A DNA stretch of 64,000 nt from CF-167 sp963695195 (GTDB taxonomy: Bacteria; Chloroflexota; Limnocylindria; QHBO01), in NCBI GenBank assembly GCA_963695195.1, contig CAVOGE010000007.1, positions 1,798,001 through 1,862,000 of the forward strand, in the 5' to 3' direction. Below, in pieces: positions 35,962 through 44,323 of this stretch; positions within the stretch are counted from its first letter, which is position 1, and the number at the start of each line of letters is the position of its first letter. Made by a program: the position numbers and the translations under genes. Below the pieces are notes generated by a model that had not been told where the DNA came from, ran no database searches, and saw only the letters and a list, made by a program, of their open reading frames with translations.

Positions 35962-37421
35962 TGGCCGACTCCGACCTGGACATTTCGGAAGCGAGCCGGT
36001 GCGGCGCCATGGCCGACGCGGTGGGTCTGCATCGGCTCGCCCTTCCCGCAATTCGGGAGCCCCCATAGCTTCCACTCAGACTCCCCGCAGATCGCATCAC
36101 AGCTGCCCCAGAACTGCGGCGTGATGCCGGTATAGGTGGGGTTCTTGACCATCTGCCCCAGCCGTCCGTCCTTGATCAGCCATCCGATCTCGGTACCGAA
36201 CTGAAAGTTCAGCCGACGATCATCGATGCTCCACGAGTGGTTGCTGGCCATGTAGATCCCGTCCCTGGTGTCCGCGATCAGGTCCTCGAGGGTACCAGCG
36301 GCGCCGGGCCGCAGGTTCACGTTGGTCATGCGAATCAGCGGGATGACGTTCCAGCCCGACGCCCGACTGCTGCCCATGCTGCGTCGACCGATCAGTGGAG
36401 CCGTCTCACGGCTGGTGAGGTAGCCGACGAATCTCCCGGCCTCCACGATCGGCACGTTCTGCGCCGGGACGCCCTCGTCGTCAAACCCGAACGTGCCGAG
36501 GCCCCCGAGAACGGTTGCATCGGCGTCGATATTCACGATCGGACTGCCGTACTGCAGCCGATCGAGCTTGTCGAGCGTGAGGAAGGAGGTCCCGGCGAAG
36601 CTCGCCTCCATGCCCAGCACGCGGTCAAGTTCGATCGGGTGGCCGCACGATTCGTGCACCTGCAGCGCCAACTGCGACGAGCCGATGATCACCGTCATCC
36701 GTCCCGACGGGCACTGTGGCGCAGTCAGCAGAGCGACCGCCTCCTCCGCCAGTTGCTCTCCGTGGTCGGCAAGCCGGAGCGCGCGGATCGCCTCGAACCC
36801 TCCCGTCACGTGCTGGCCGCCGGCCGACTGCGGGAAGCTCCGGCGCTGCACCTCAGAATCGTTCGCAGCACTCGTCTCGATCCCGGCGCCGACCTCGAGG
36901 AGATCCTGCTCGATCCGCGCTCCGTCGGAGGAAGCGAAGATCTTCTCTTCTCGCCCAGATTCCATGCTGCTGCTGCGGACGTTGACGCCCGGCACCCGGG
37001 CCATCGCGGCGTCAGCCTCCATCAGGATCCGCAGCTTCTCGTCCAGCGGAACGGCGAATGGATCCTCGACGTACGGGGTGCGGTAGGTGGCCACCACGGG
37101 CGGCGTGTCGTCAAGCTGAATCGGCTCCCGCTGCGCAAGGGCGCTGGCTCGTGCGATGGCGACCGCCTCGCTCGCGACTCGTTCGACCTCGCCCGGCTCG
37201 AGGCGCGCGCTGCCGGAAAAGCCCCACGCGCCATCAACCAGCGCTCGAACGCCGAAGCCGGCCGACAGATTCGTCCCGGCCTCCTGGAGCGCGCCGTTCT
37301 TCACGGTCAGCGATTCGGTCCTTCGCTCCACGACGCGGACATCGACGTAGGCGGCACCGCGTTGCTGTGCGGTATCGAGTGCCCGATTGATCAGGTCGTC
37401 CACGGTTCCGGCGTCGTTCAC
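35955..37421 (-). CDS. tldD: Metalloprotease TldD
   Basis: 488 residues with the zinc motif HESCGH in LQVHESCGHPIELDRVLGMEASFAG and the third-ligand Cys region GSCDAICGESEWKLWG near the C terminus. TldD supplies the active site of the TldD/TldE heterodimer, a peptidase that processes modified peptides such as microcin B17. GTG 37421 overlaps the upstream DUF881 stop by 4 nt. N-terminal AYVDVRVVERRTESLTVKNG is the family signature. Confidence 0.94.
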   Translation of the reverse strand: MNDAGTVDDLINRALDTAQQRGAAYVDVRVVERRTESLTVKNGALQEAGTNLSAGFGVRALVDGAWGFSGSARLEPGEVERVASEAVAIARASALAQREPIQLDDTPPVVATYRTPYVEDPFAVPLDEKLRILMEADAAMARVPGVNVRSSSMESGREEKIFASSDGARIEQDLLEVGAGIETSAANDSEVQRRSFPQSAGGQHVTGGFEAIRALRLADHGEQLAEEAVALLTAPQCPSGRMTVIIGSSQLALQVHESCGHPIELDRVLGMEASFAGTSFLTLDKLDRLQYGSPIVNIDADATVLGGLGTFGFDDEGVPAQNVPIVEAGRFVGYLTSRETAPLIGRRSMGSSRASGWNVIPLIRMTNVNLRPGAAGTLEDLIADTRDGIYMASNHSWSIDDRRLNFQFGTEIGWLIKDGRLGQMVKNPTYTGITPQFWGSCDAICGESEWKLWGLPNCGKGEPMQTHRVGHGAAPARFRNVQVGVGQW

Positions 37422-38089
37422 TCCCCCGCCTCTCCCACGGTCGGAACCAGCGACAGGCCGGTCGCGGGCAACTGGACCGATTCAGACTGGCGCACCTGGA
37501 TGGTGGCGCTCACGAACAGCTTCAACTGGGAGATGATGCCACCTGGGCGTTCGACCGCGGCGAGCAGTCCTTCGGGTGACCCAATCGCCCGGAGCGAGAA
37601 CCGCCTCCCGACATCGATTCCGTCCACCCGCAACGACAGCGCACCCTGGATCGCGACGGATCGGGCCGTGATCCGCACGTCATCCACGGCGATCGCCTCG
37701 GCACCGGCGTTGCGCAGCTCGTTGATCAGGTCGTTGAGCGCGATCGCGTCGAGGTCCCCGTCCACCGTCATGACGATGCCCTGGCCCTCGACCGGAGCGA
37801 GCGCGGCGAATGCGGTGATACGACGCAGATCCTCGCGGCTGACGTCGATCGCGCTCTGCCCCTGCGATCCGAGCAGCGTGTACTCACGCACCTGTTCACG
37901 GATGTCGGCGAGGCCGGTTCGCAATTCGCGGTTGCGCTGGGTGAGCGTCTCGATCAGGGTGGACAGTTCCTGGGCAGAAAGGCGGGTCACCTCTGCTGGC
38001 CGGGACTGCGAGCGAAGCTGGCCGACCCCCAGGACGCCGATCACCATCGCCACTGCCACCAGGGAGTACTGCGCTGCGCGTCCGCGCAT
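37418..38089 (-). CDS. DUF881 family membrane protein (second copy)
   Basis: 223 residues. One N-terminal transmembrane helix (YSLVAVAMVIGVLGVGQL), a coiled coil (LSTLIETLTQRNRELRTGLADIREQV) and a DUF881 globular domain (GQGIVMTVDGDLDAIALNDLINELRNAGAEAIAVDD). In Firmicutes and actinobacteria DUF881 genes sit beside cell-division genes; the function is unknown. ATG 38089 overlaps the stop of its paralogue (TGATG). Shares about the same architecture with the next gene, so it is an old tandem duplication. Confidence 0.88.
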   Translation of the reverse strand: MRGRAAQYSLVAVAMVIGVLGVGQLRSQSRPAEVTRLSAQELSTLIETLTQRNRELRTGLADIREQVREYTLLGSQGQSAIDVSREDLRRITAFAALAPVEGQGIVMTVDGDLDAIALNDLINELRNAGAEAIAVDDVRITARSVAIQGALSLRVDGIDVGRRFSLRAIGSPEGLLAAVERPGGIISQLKLFVSATIQVRQSESVQLPATGLSLVPTVGEAGE

Positions 38090-38841
38090 CACTGCACCCG
38101 CTCGGCGGGTACGGCCCATCGGAACCGGGTATTGCCGATGAACGCTGGCAGCTCGACCTCCAGCTGGGGGTCCGTGGCGAACTCAAGGCCGAAGAGCTCA
38201 ATCCGCTGCCCAACGCGACCGCGGAACGCGACATCGAGCAGCAATCGATCGAGGAGCCCGTCGGCTCCGATCGCCTCGACACGGAACGGCGGCGACAGGA
38301 ACGCCGTGTTGACCAGGACGGACGCACCGACACCGTAGATCGACGACGTCGCCACCAGCCGCTCGCCATTGATGGCTATGCCCTCGGCTCCCGATGCCCA
38401 CAGCCCTGCCACGATGTCCCGCAGGTCGTCCACGAGCACGATGAAATTGGTCGGGTTCTCGCCGGCCGGCACCACGCGGTTCGAGTCGGCGATCTCGATC
38501 ACCACTCCCGGGCCGCGCATCCGCGTAAGGCCCGCCGCCAGGCGTGCCGCGGCCAGCTGGCTGTTCAACTGGGCCAGTGCCGCCGATGAGGTGGTCGACG
38601 ACTCCTGGAATCGCTGGACCTCGGCCTCGGCGATCCCGATCTGCTCGCGCAGCTCCGCCTGCTCCTGCTCGAGATCAAGCACGGCGCGTGCACCGGCCTG
38701 CTGAACGGAGGTCGTGAACTGGGCGCGCGCCAGGGATCCGTTCCACTGCGCGTATCCGACGAAGCCGATGAGCGCCAGGGCGCCGCCCATGCTCGCCACC
38801 CACCCCCAGCGCAGACCGGCGCGAGCCGATCGCGAGGTCAC
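38089..38841 (-). CDS. DUF881 family membrane protein (first copy)
   Basis: 250 residues, with the same plan as the downstream gene: TM helix MGGALALIGFVGYAQW, coiled coil (LEQEQAELREQIGIAEAEVQRF), then GPGVVIEIADSNRV and NFIVLVDDLRDIVAGLWASGAEGIAINGERL. The DUF881 domain is extracytoplasmic. GTG start 38841 overlaps the peptidase gene stop by 4 nt. A longer open frame to 38931 is antisense-free but lies within the peptidase gene. Confidence 0.87.
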   Translation of the reverse strand: MTSRSARAGLRWGWVASMGGALALIGFVGYAQWNGSLARAQFTTSVQQAGARAVLDLEQEQAELREQIGIAEAEVQRFQESSTTSSAALAQLNSQLAAARLAAGLTRMRGPGVVIEIADSNRVVPAGENPTNFIVLVDDLRDIVAGLWASGAEGIAINGERLVATSSIYGVGASVLVNTAFLSPPFRVEAIGADGLLDRLLLDVAFRGRVGQRIELFGLEFATDPQLEVELPAFIGNTRFRWAVPAERVQ

Positions 38842-40166
38842 GGGGAGCCCGCCTGGCGACGGCGACCGGCGCGTGCCATCGCCACCACCGCCCCGGTCGC
38901 CAGCCCAGCCACCACGATGAGCGCGATCCATGCCATGTCGTTGGTCGGCTGCGCGGGCGACCCTGATGGGGCTGGTGAGGCGACCTCGCTCACGGTGGGC
39001 TCAGGCTCCGGCTCGGCGGAGAAGACCGGCTGTGGGGGCTTGTCGACATTCGAGGGCAGGATCGGGGCCGGGTCGATCGGCTGTGGGGCGGGCACCCCGA
39101 ATGAGGCGAAGTAGTCCGCATACAGCTCGCTCGCCGCCTGCCCCGTCCCCGCCTCCAACGCCTCGTCGTCGCTTGCTCCGTTCTGCCACGCAGCCGCGAT
39201 ATCGGCGATGGCCCCTTCACCGTACTGATCGATGATCATCTGGACCATGGTGGCACCCTGCGCATACGAGAGCCGTGCCGCAGCAGCGCCGATCGGGAAC
39301 GACTCGCGGATCGCTCCAAAGGCGAGCAGGCCCCCGGAAGCCGCCGACGCGACCACGACACGCTCGGCCGCGGCGGTCTCCAACTCGGACCACGTGGCAA
39401 GTCCTTCGTTGAACCACGTGGCCGGCTCGTGGAACTGGTTGTCGGTCGCGTCCTGGAAGACGACATGAGTCACCTCATGCGTAATCGTGGTTTCGAGGAA
39501 CGAGGTCGACCCCCCGCCGAGCCACATGAAGATGGTGCGCAGCCACGGGAAGGTCGCCGCCCCGGTCCACTCCCGAGCCCCGGGTCCGAGGGCGCCGAAA
39601 AAGTCGTCACGCGACCCGTACACGAAGATGTCGACCGGCCCTGCCAACGAATGGCCGAGCAGGTCCTCAGCGCGGGCCGCGGCTTCGGAAGATATCTCGC
39701 CGAAACGGCGCGCCGTGGTCTCCGCGTTGCCGTACCAGTGCACCGTCGCCTCGCCGAAGCGAGCCGTCCGCCAGCTGAGGCCGGGCCGGTCGTCGTCGTA
39801 GAGCAGGGTCCGGAGCGGACTCAAGGTCACGCGGCCGCCATCGATGGCGCGCCACTGGTAGTCGACGCGGGTGTTCGGCGTCAGCGACCGTGCCGCCGCG
39901 TCCCATCGGTAGCGCGCGGATGATCCCGTCGCAGTCACCGGCGCGACGAATGCCTCAGCCGAGCCCGTGAAGCGCAAGAGCAGCTCGAGACGGTCCGGCG
40001 CACCTCCGGGGAGTGCCACGTCAAAGACCATCTCGACCCCGTATGTCGCATCGGCGCTCTGGGTGCCGAAGCCACCGAAAGCGGCCGCCGGGCCCGGGCG
40101 AACAGCGGTGGCCACCATCGCGACCATGGCGACGATCGCTCCGATCCGTGTCGCGCGGACGCTCAT
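38838..40166 (-). CDS. Membrane-anchored peptidase MA family gluzincin
   Basis: 442 residues. Signal sequence (IGAIVAMVAMVATAVRPGPAAAF), beta-sandwich region, then a zinc peptidase core with HEVTHVVF and the downstream WFNEGLATWSELE, i.e. HExxH plus the Glu-zincin helix. A Pro/Glu linker and one C-terminal TM helix (MAWIALIVVAGLATGAVVAM) anchor it, so the catalytic domain faces outward. Substrate unknown. Starts 7 nt after the binding-protein gene. Confidence 0.85.
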   Translation of the reverse strand: MSVRATRIGAIVAMVAMVATAVRPGPAAAFGGFGTQSADATYGVEMVFDVALPGGAPDRLELLLRFTGSAEAFVAPVTATGSSARYRWDAAARSLTPNTRVDYQWRAIDGGRVTLSPLRTLLYDDDRPGLSWRTARFGEATVHWYGNAETTARRFGEISSEAAARAEDLLGHSLAGPVDIFVYGSRDDFFGALGPGAREWTGAATFPWLRTIFMWLGGGSTSFLETTITHEVTHVVFQDATDNQFHEPATWFNEGLATWSELETAAAERVVVASAASGGLLAFGAIRESFPIGAAAARLSYAQGATMVQMIIDQYGEGAIADIAAAWQNGASDDEALEAGTGQAASELYADYFASFGVPAPQPIDPAPILPSNVDKPPQPVFSAEPEPEPTVSEVASPAPSGSPAQPTNDMAWIALIVVAGLATGAVVAMARAGRRRQAGSP

Positions 40167-40173
40167 GGCCTGA

Positions 40174-41742
40174 TCACTCCCATGACACGCGACCGAAATC
40201 GAGCAGACCGATCGTCAGGTTGCCCAGCCCGCGCAGTCCCGGCCGCACCATCCACCAGCTCGAGGCGTACGACCACGGGATCACCGGGGCCTCGGCATCG
40301 ACCCGCGTGTCCACGGCCGCGAACGCCGCTGCCTGGGCTGCAGGATCACGCGCGGCTGAGGCACGCTCCAGCAACTGTTCGAATTCGGCATCGCGCCAGC
40401 CGCCATAGTTGCTGGTCGCATCGGGCAGCAGCAGCAGGCTGTACAGGGCGTAGGGAGACGGGTAGTCGGCGATCCAGTTGATGGTGAAGACCTGGGGTGG
40501 GTCGGTCTCCAGCGCCCGCAGATAGTCTCGGAACTCCATCCCCTCGACGCTCATCTCGACCCCAAGGTCCCTCTCCCAGATGGCGACGACCGGGCCCACG
40601 CCGAGGCCGGAGCCATTCACCGTCACCGTCCCGAGATCGCTTCGCTGAGCGTATCCGGCCTCGTCGAGCAGCCGGCGCGCCTCCGCCAGATCGGTCTCGT
40701 GGTTGTCCGGCATGCCGACGGGCCACAGGGCGGGCGGCACGAGGCTCGAGGCAGCGGTACCGCCACTCCCCTCGGCAAGCTCAACCAGCCGCGGCCGATC
40801 GAGCGCGAGCGCGAAGGCTCGCCGCACCCGAGCGTCGTCGAAGGGTGGTCGCGTCGTGTCGAAACCGAGGTACTGGACGCCCAGCGATGGGGCGCGGTGC
40901 AGCGCCGGACCCAGGTCGGGATCGTAGGCGATCCAGCCGGCGTCCGGCGCCCCGATCCCGGCCAGGTCGATCGTGCCGGCACCGAACGCGGTGGCCACAT
41001 CGCCATCCAGCGACGCGATCCAGCGGATCTCATCGATCGGTGGCGGACCGGCCACATAGCGATCGCTGGCGTGCAGCACGAGGTCGTCGCCATCACGGCC
41101 CTCGATCACGTATGGTCCGGACCCGACGAACGAGTCGACGGTCTGCCATCCGGCCGACGCGTCGGCCGAACGCGGGACCACGAACGTGGTTGGGGTGGCC
41201 GCGATCGCCAGGAAGTAGGCGGCGGGGTGCCGCAGGCGAACTACCAGGGTCCGCGCGTCGGGGACCTCGAGGCCGACCCCCGACTCCGGCCCACCTGCCA
41301 GGCGTTGGGGCGCACCCTCGATCAGTGACAGGACATCGGGCGCGGTTGAGCGGGTCGCCGGATCCAGGATCCGCAGCCAGGAGCGACGGACGTCATCGGC
41401 TTCGAGCCGACTGCCGTCGCTGAAGGTGAGGCCGTTCCGCAGGCGGAAGGTGTACGTCAGCAAGTCACCGCTGACCGACCAGTCTTCGGCCAGTGACGCA
41501 TACGGGGTGCCGTCCTCATCCAGCCGGGTCAGGCCCGCATACAGCTGGAGCAGGAGCTGCACGTCGCCAGCGCTGTCGATGAATGCCGGATCGAGCGACC
41601 CCGGCTCGCCGCCGACGTACCGCAGCGCGCGCTCCGCTGCCCCGGCGGGGCGCGGAGCGACCGAAGAGGTGAGAACCAGGAGGATGGCCGCGACGCCCGC
41701 CACCAGGCGCGGCAGCCGGCCCGGTGAGATCAGGCGGGGCAT
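40174..41742 (-). CDS. Extracytoplasmic peptide/oligopeptide-binding protein (SBP family 5)
   Basis: 522 residues. Signal peptide LVAGVAAILLVLTSSVAPRPAGA without a lipobox, then RYVGGEPGSLDPAFIDSAGDVQLLLQLYAGL, LAEDWSVSGDLLTYTFRLRNGLTFSDGSRLEADDV and NWIADYPSPYALYSLLLL, all typical of OppA/DppA-like proteins. No ABC permease or ATPase gene is in the window, so it may serve a distant transporter or act alone. First gene of the long minus-strand array; ATG 8 nt after the shared -10. Confidence 0.9.
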   Translation of the reverse strand: MPRLISPGRLPRLVAGVAAILLVLTSSVAPRPAGAAERALRYVGGEPGSLDPAFIDSAGDVQLLLQLYAGLTRLDEDGTPYASLAEDWSVSGDLLTYTFRLRNGLTFSDGSRLEADDVRRSWLRILDPATRSTAPDVLSLIEGAPQRLAGGPESGVGLEVPDARTLVVRLRHPAAYFLAIAATPTTFVVPRSADASAGWQTVDSFVGSGPYVIEGRDGDDLVLHASDRYVAGPPPIDEIRWIASLDGDVATAFGAGTIDLAGIGAPDAGWIAYDPDLGPALHRAPSLGVQYLGFDTTRPPFDDARVRRAFALALDRPRLVELAEGSGGTAASSLVPPALWPVGMPDNHETDLAEARRLLDEAGYAQRSDLGTVTVNGSGLGVGPVVAIWERDLGVEMSVEGMEFRDYLRALETDPPQVFTINWIADYPSPYALYSLLLLPDATSNYGGWRDAEFEQLLERASAARDPAAQAAAFAAVDTRVDAEAPVIPWSYASSWWMVRPGLRGLGNLTIGLLDFGRVSWE

Positions 41743-41749
41743 GCGCGGC

Positions 41750-41756
41750 TAGTATA
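41750..41756. promoter_or_regulatory. Palindromic -10 element shared by divergent genes
   Basis: TAGTATA gives TAGTAT on the plus strand, 8 nt before the GTG at 41764, and TATACT on the minus strand, 8 nt before the ATG at 41742. Only 21 bp separate the two starts. No convincing -35 on either side. Confidence 0.65.
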
Positions 41757-41763
41757 CGGGCCC

Positions 41764-42300
41764 GTGCAGACGACCCACGAACACCGATTTCGGCCGCAGC
41801 CAGCGGGCAGCCTGACCCTGCGCCAGTTCGTCGAGTCGCTGCGACGCTGGACGCCGGAGATGCGCCAGGTGGCCCAGATCGCGCTGACCCGCAGCGAGTC
41901 CGAGCGGCAGAGCTACCTGCAGGCCTTCCACACGCGCCACCACGACCGGGCTCCGCAGGCGATCGACTCCTTCATTCGATGGGCCTATTCGGACCCGCGG
42001 CTCGATCACGTGCCCGCGCTGATGGCAGAGCTGGAGCGCACCGACGCCGACTTCAGCGGCGCACTGGCCCACGAGGCAGATGTCCTGGTGCGCATGCGCG
42101 CGGAGGGCAAGTCACCGGCACAACGCGTGCACGATTACCTGATGCTGCTCGGCATGGAGGGCGCCGAGCCGGTGCGCGCTGCCATTGCCGGCCTCCTCCC
42201 CCCGGGAACGACCGACGCGGCGGTGGTCTCGACCATCCGACAGATGCGCCGTCGCTGGCTCGACCTGTACGGCGACGATCCCTTTTTCGCCGAGGTCTGA
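41764..42300 (+). CDS. Unknown helical protein
   Basis: 178 residues, GTG start. Mostly alpha-helical and charged, without membrane segment, signal or known motif: LTLRQFVESLRRWTPEMRQVAQIALTRS, then AFHTRHHDRAPQAIDSFIRWAYSDPRLDHV. No family recognised. Divergent from the SBP array through the shared -10 and followed 61 nt later by the cupredoxin-like lipoprotein. Confidence 0.65.
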   Translation: MQTTHEHRFRPQPAGSLTLRQFVESLRRWTPEMRQVAQIALTRSESERQSYLQAFHTRHHDRAPQAIDSFIRWAYSDPRLDHVPALMAELERTDADFSGALAHEADVLVRMRAEGKSPAQRVHDYLMLLGMEGAEPVRAAIAGLLPPGTTDAAVVSTIRQMRRRWLDLYGDDPFFAEV

Positions 42301-42361
42301 CCGATGGATGGGCGGCTCGTCCGCTAGCATGCGGGCTGCCACGACCCCCGTTGGAGGCCCC

Positions 42362-42763
42362 ATGCCACTGTCCCCGTCACGCCGGCGCGCACCGCGCTCG
42401 GCGCTCCTGCTTACCGGATTCGTCATCCTCATCGTCGCTGCGGCGTGCGTGCCCCAGACCACTTTGCCGGCCGATTGCGACGCCTCGAGCGTGACCCGGC
42501 AGGCGAGCCTTATCGGCGAACGCCTGAGCCCCGAGCAGATCGATCTCTGCAGCGGCCAGGAGATCCAACTCCAGATCACGGTGGACGCCGACGGGGTGCT
42601 GCACCTGCACGGCTATGACGATGCTGCGCCGGCACAGACGGTCGAGGCGGGCCAGACCGTCACGCTTTCGTTCACCGCGGCCCGGGCCGGTCAGTTCGTC
42701 ATCGAATTCCATGACGCGACCGCCGACAGGGAGATCGGCATCCTCACCGTCCATGAGCGCTAG
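42362..42763 (+). CDS. Cupredoxin-like lipoprotein
   Basis: 133 residues. Lipoprotein signal (LLTGFVILIVAAAC, Cys29), then a cupredoxin-like beta sandwich: GQEIQLQITVDADGVLHLHGYDD, AGQTVTLSFTAARAGQFVIEFH. The type-1 copper Cys is missing, so copper binding, if any, uses the His residues (LHLHGYD, EFHD). ATG 42362 has GGAGG 4 nt upstream; a TAGCAT -10 lies about 29 nt before it. Overlaps the next gene by 11 nt. Confidence 0.72.
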   Translation: MPLSPSRRRAPRSALLLTGFVILIVAAACVPQTTLPADCDASSVTRQASLIGERLSPEQIDLCSGQEIQLQITVDADGVLHLHGYDDAAPAQTVEAGQTVTLSFTAARAGQFVIEFHDATADREIGILTVHER

Positions 42764-44303
42764 GCGCGTCCTGCGACATCTCGGCCGGCTCGCGCCGGCG
42801 CTGGCCGGGGCAGGCCTGCTCGGCGTCATCGGCGCCGATCGCGTCGCGGCTCACGCCCTGGGCCAGGTCTTCACGCTCCCCGTCCCGCTCACGCTCTACC
42901 TGGCCGCCGCCGCAGCCGCCGTGGCAGCCTCGTTCGTGGTTGCCGTGGCGCTGGTGCGTCCGGCTGGACCAGTGCCTGCCTACCCGGTGCGACCGGTGGG
43001 AGCGGCCGCTGGCCGGGCTGCATCGGTGATTCTCCAATTGCTCGGTCTGCTCTGGTGGCTTGGAGCCATCCTCGCCGGGCTGCTGGCGGACTCGATCTCG
43101 CCGTTGCCGGCGATCCTGGTCTGGATCCTGCTGTGGGTCGGACTGCCGATCGTGACCGTCATCGTCGGCAATCCCTGGCCATCGCTGAGCCCCTTCCGCA
43201 CCCTGTTCGGGCTCGCCGAGCGCCTTGCGCGGATGGCCGGCTTCGATCGGCTCGACCTCGGGGTGCGCTACCCAGCCGGGCTTGCCCGGTGGCCGGCGGT
43301 TGCCCTCCTCTTCGCAGCCGTCTGGAGCGAGCTGATCCTCCCCGATCGCGTGACGCCGAGCGTGGTCGCGACGCTGTTGATCGGGTACACCGTGCTGACC
43401 CTGATCGGCATGACCGTGTTCGGCCGAGCCGGCTGGCTGCGCCACGGGGAGCTGTTCGAGGTGTATCTGGGCTGGTTCGGGCGGGTCGGCCCGCTTGGTC
43501 GCCGGGTCGTGGCAGTCGAGATTTGCGAGGGTTGCAGCGAGGCCTGCACGCCCGCGCGGTGCGTCGACTGTCCGGAGTGCGCAGTCGTCGCAGAGCCGGG
43601 CGAGCGGCGCCCCGAGATCCGACCCTGGTTCGCCGGCCTGACCGAAGTGGCCCGCGGTGGATGGTCCGACGCCGCGTTCATCGTCCTGGCACTCGCCGCA
43701 GTGAGCTACGACGGCCTCTCCGAGACGACCGTCTGGGGTTCGATCATGAACCCACTCTTCGACGCGCTCTTCCCGATCGTCGGCGGCCTCAACACGGTGC
43801 TGGTGGCGCAGACGCTCGGCCTCGTCGGGCTGTGGCTCGGATTCCTTGCCGCCTTTTCTGTTGGTGCCGCCCTCACCCGCGCAATGCACGATGCCGACCG
43901 TCCGAGCGTACCGATGGGCGCCACCGCCGGCGGCTACGCGGCCACGCTGCTGCCGATCGCCGGTGGCTACCTGATCGCGCACTACCTGACGCTGATCGTG
44001 CAGGGCGTGGTCTGGGTGCCGATGATCCTGGCCGATCCGCTCGCCACCACTGCCCCACCACTCGACTGGATCCCGATCAGCGGCGTCTGGTACCTGTCGG
44101 TCGGATCGATCATCGCCGGCCACGTTGCCGCGGTGGTGTTGGCCCACCGTCTTGCGCTGCGTGACTCCCCTCGACGCCCGGTCCTTGCCGGTCTTCCGCT
44201 GGTGGTGCTCATGATCGGCTACACCGTGTTCAGCCTGTGGATCATTGCGCAGCCGATCACCCTCGAGCCTGTCTCAACGGCTGCGACAGCCCTTCTCCGC
44301 TGA
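42753..44303 (+). CDS. Polytopic membrane protein with six-cysteine cluster
   Basis: 516 residues, about 11-12 membrane helices. After the signal-like start come AHALGQVFTLPVPLTLYLAAA and WVGLPIVTVIVGNPWPSLSPFRTLF, features of a family often labelled fenitrothion-hydrolase-like; I see nothing to support a hydrolase. A loop carries CEGCSEACTPARCVDCPEC, six Cys that could hold an Fe-S cluster or metal. Conserved membrane His residues (GRAGWLRHGELF, LIAHYLTLIVQG) suggest heme or copper. Translationally coupled to the cupredoxin-like lipoprotein and followed by ccdA: a redox/metal unit. Confidence 0.72.
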   Translation: MSARRVLRHLGRLAPALAGAGLLGVIGADRVAAHALGQVFTLPVPLTLYLAAAAAAVAASFVVAVALVRPAGPVPAYPVRPVGAAAGRAASVILQLLGLLWWLGAILAGLLADSISPLPAILVWILLWVGLPIVTVIVGNPWPSLSPFRTLFGLAERLARMAGFDRLDLGVRYPAGLARWPAVALLFAAVWSELILPDRVTPSVVATLLIGYTVLTLIGMTVFGRAGWLRHGELFEVYLGWFGRVGPLGRRVVAVEICEGCSEACTPARCVDCPECAVVAEPGERRPEIRPWFAGLTEVARGGWSDAAFIVLALAAVSYDGLSETTVWGSIMNPLFDALFPIVGGLNTVLVAQTLGLVGLWLGFLAAFSVGAALTRAMHDADRPSVPMGATAGGYAATLLPIAGGYLIAHYLTLIVQGVVWVPMILADPLATTAPPLDWIPISGVWYLSVGSIIAGHVAAVVLAHRLALRDSPRRPVLAGLPLVVLMIGYTVFSLWIIAQPITLEPVSTAATALLR

Positions 44304-44323
44304 CCGGATAGGATCAGCGGTCC

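Noticed and set aside
42753..44303. Fenitrothion (organophosphate) hydrolase
   Set aside because: The resemblance is to a family carrying that label in databases, but the protein is a polytopic membrane protein with no hydrolase motif.
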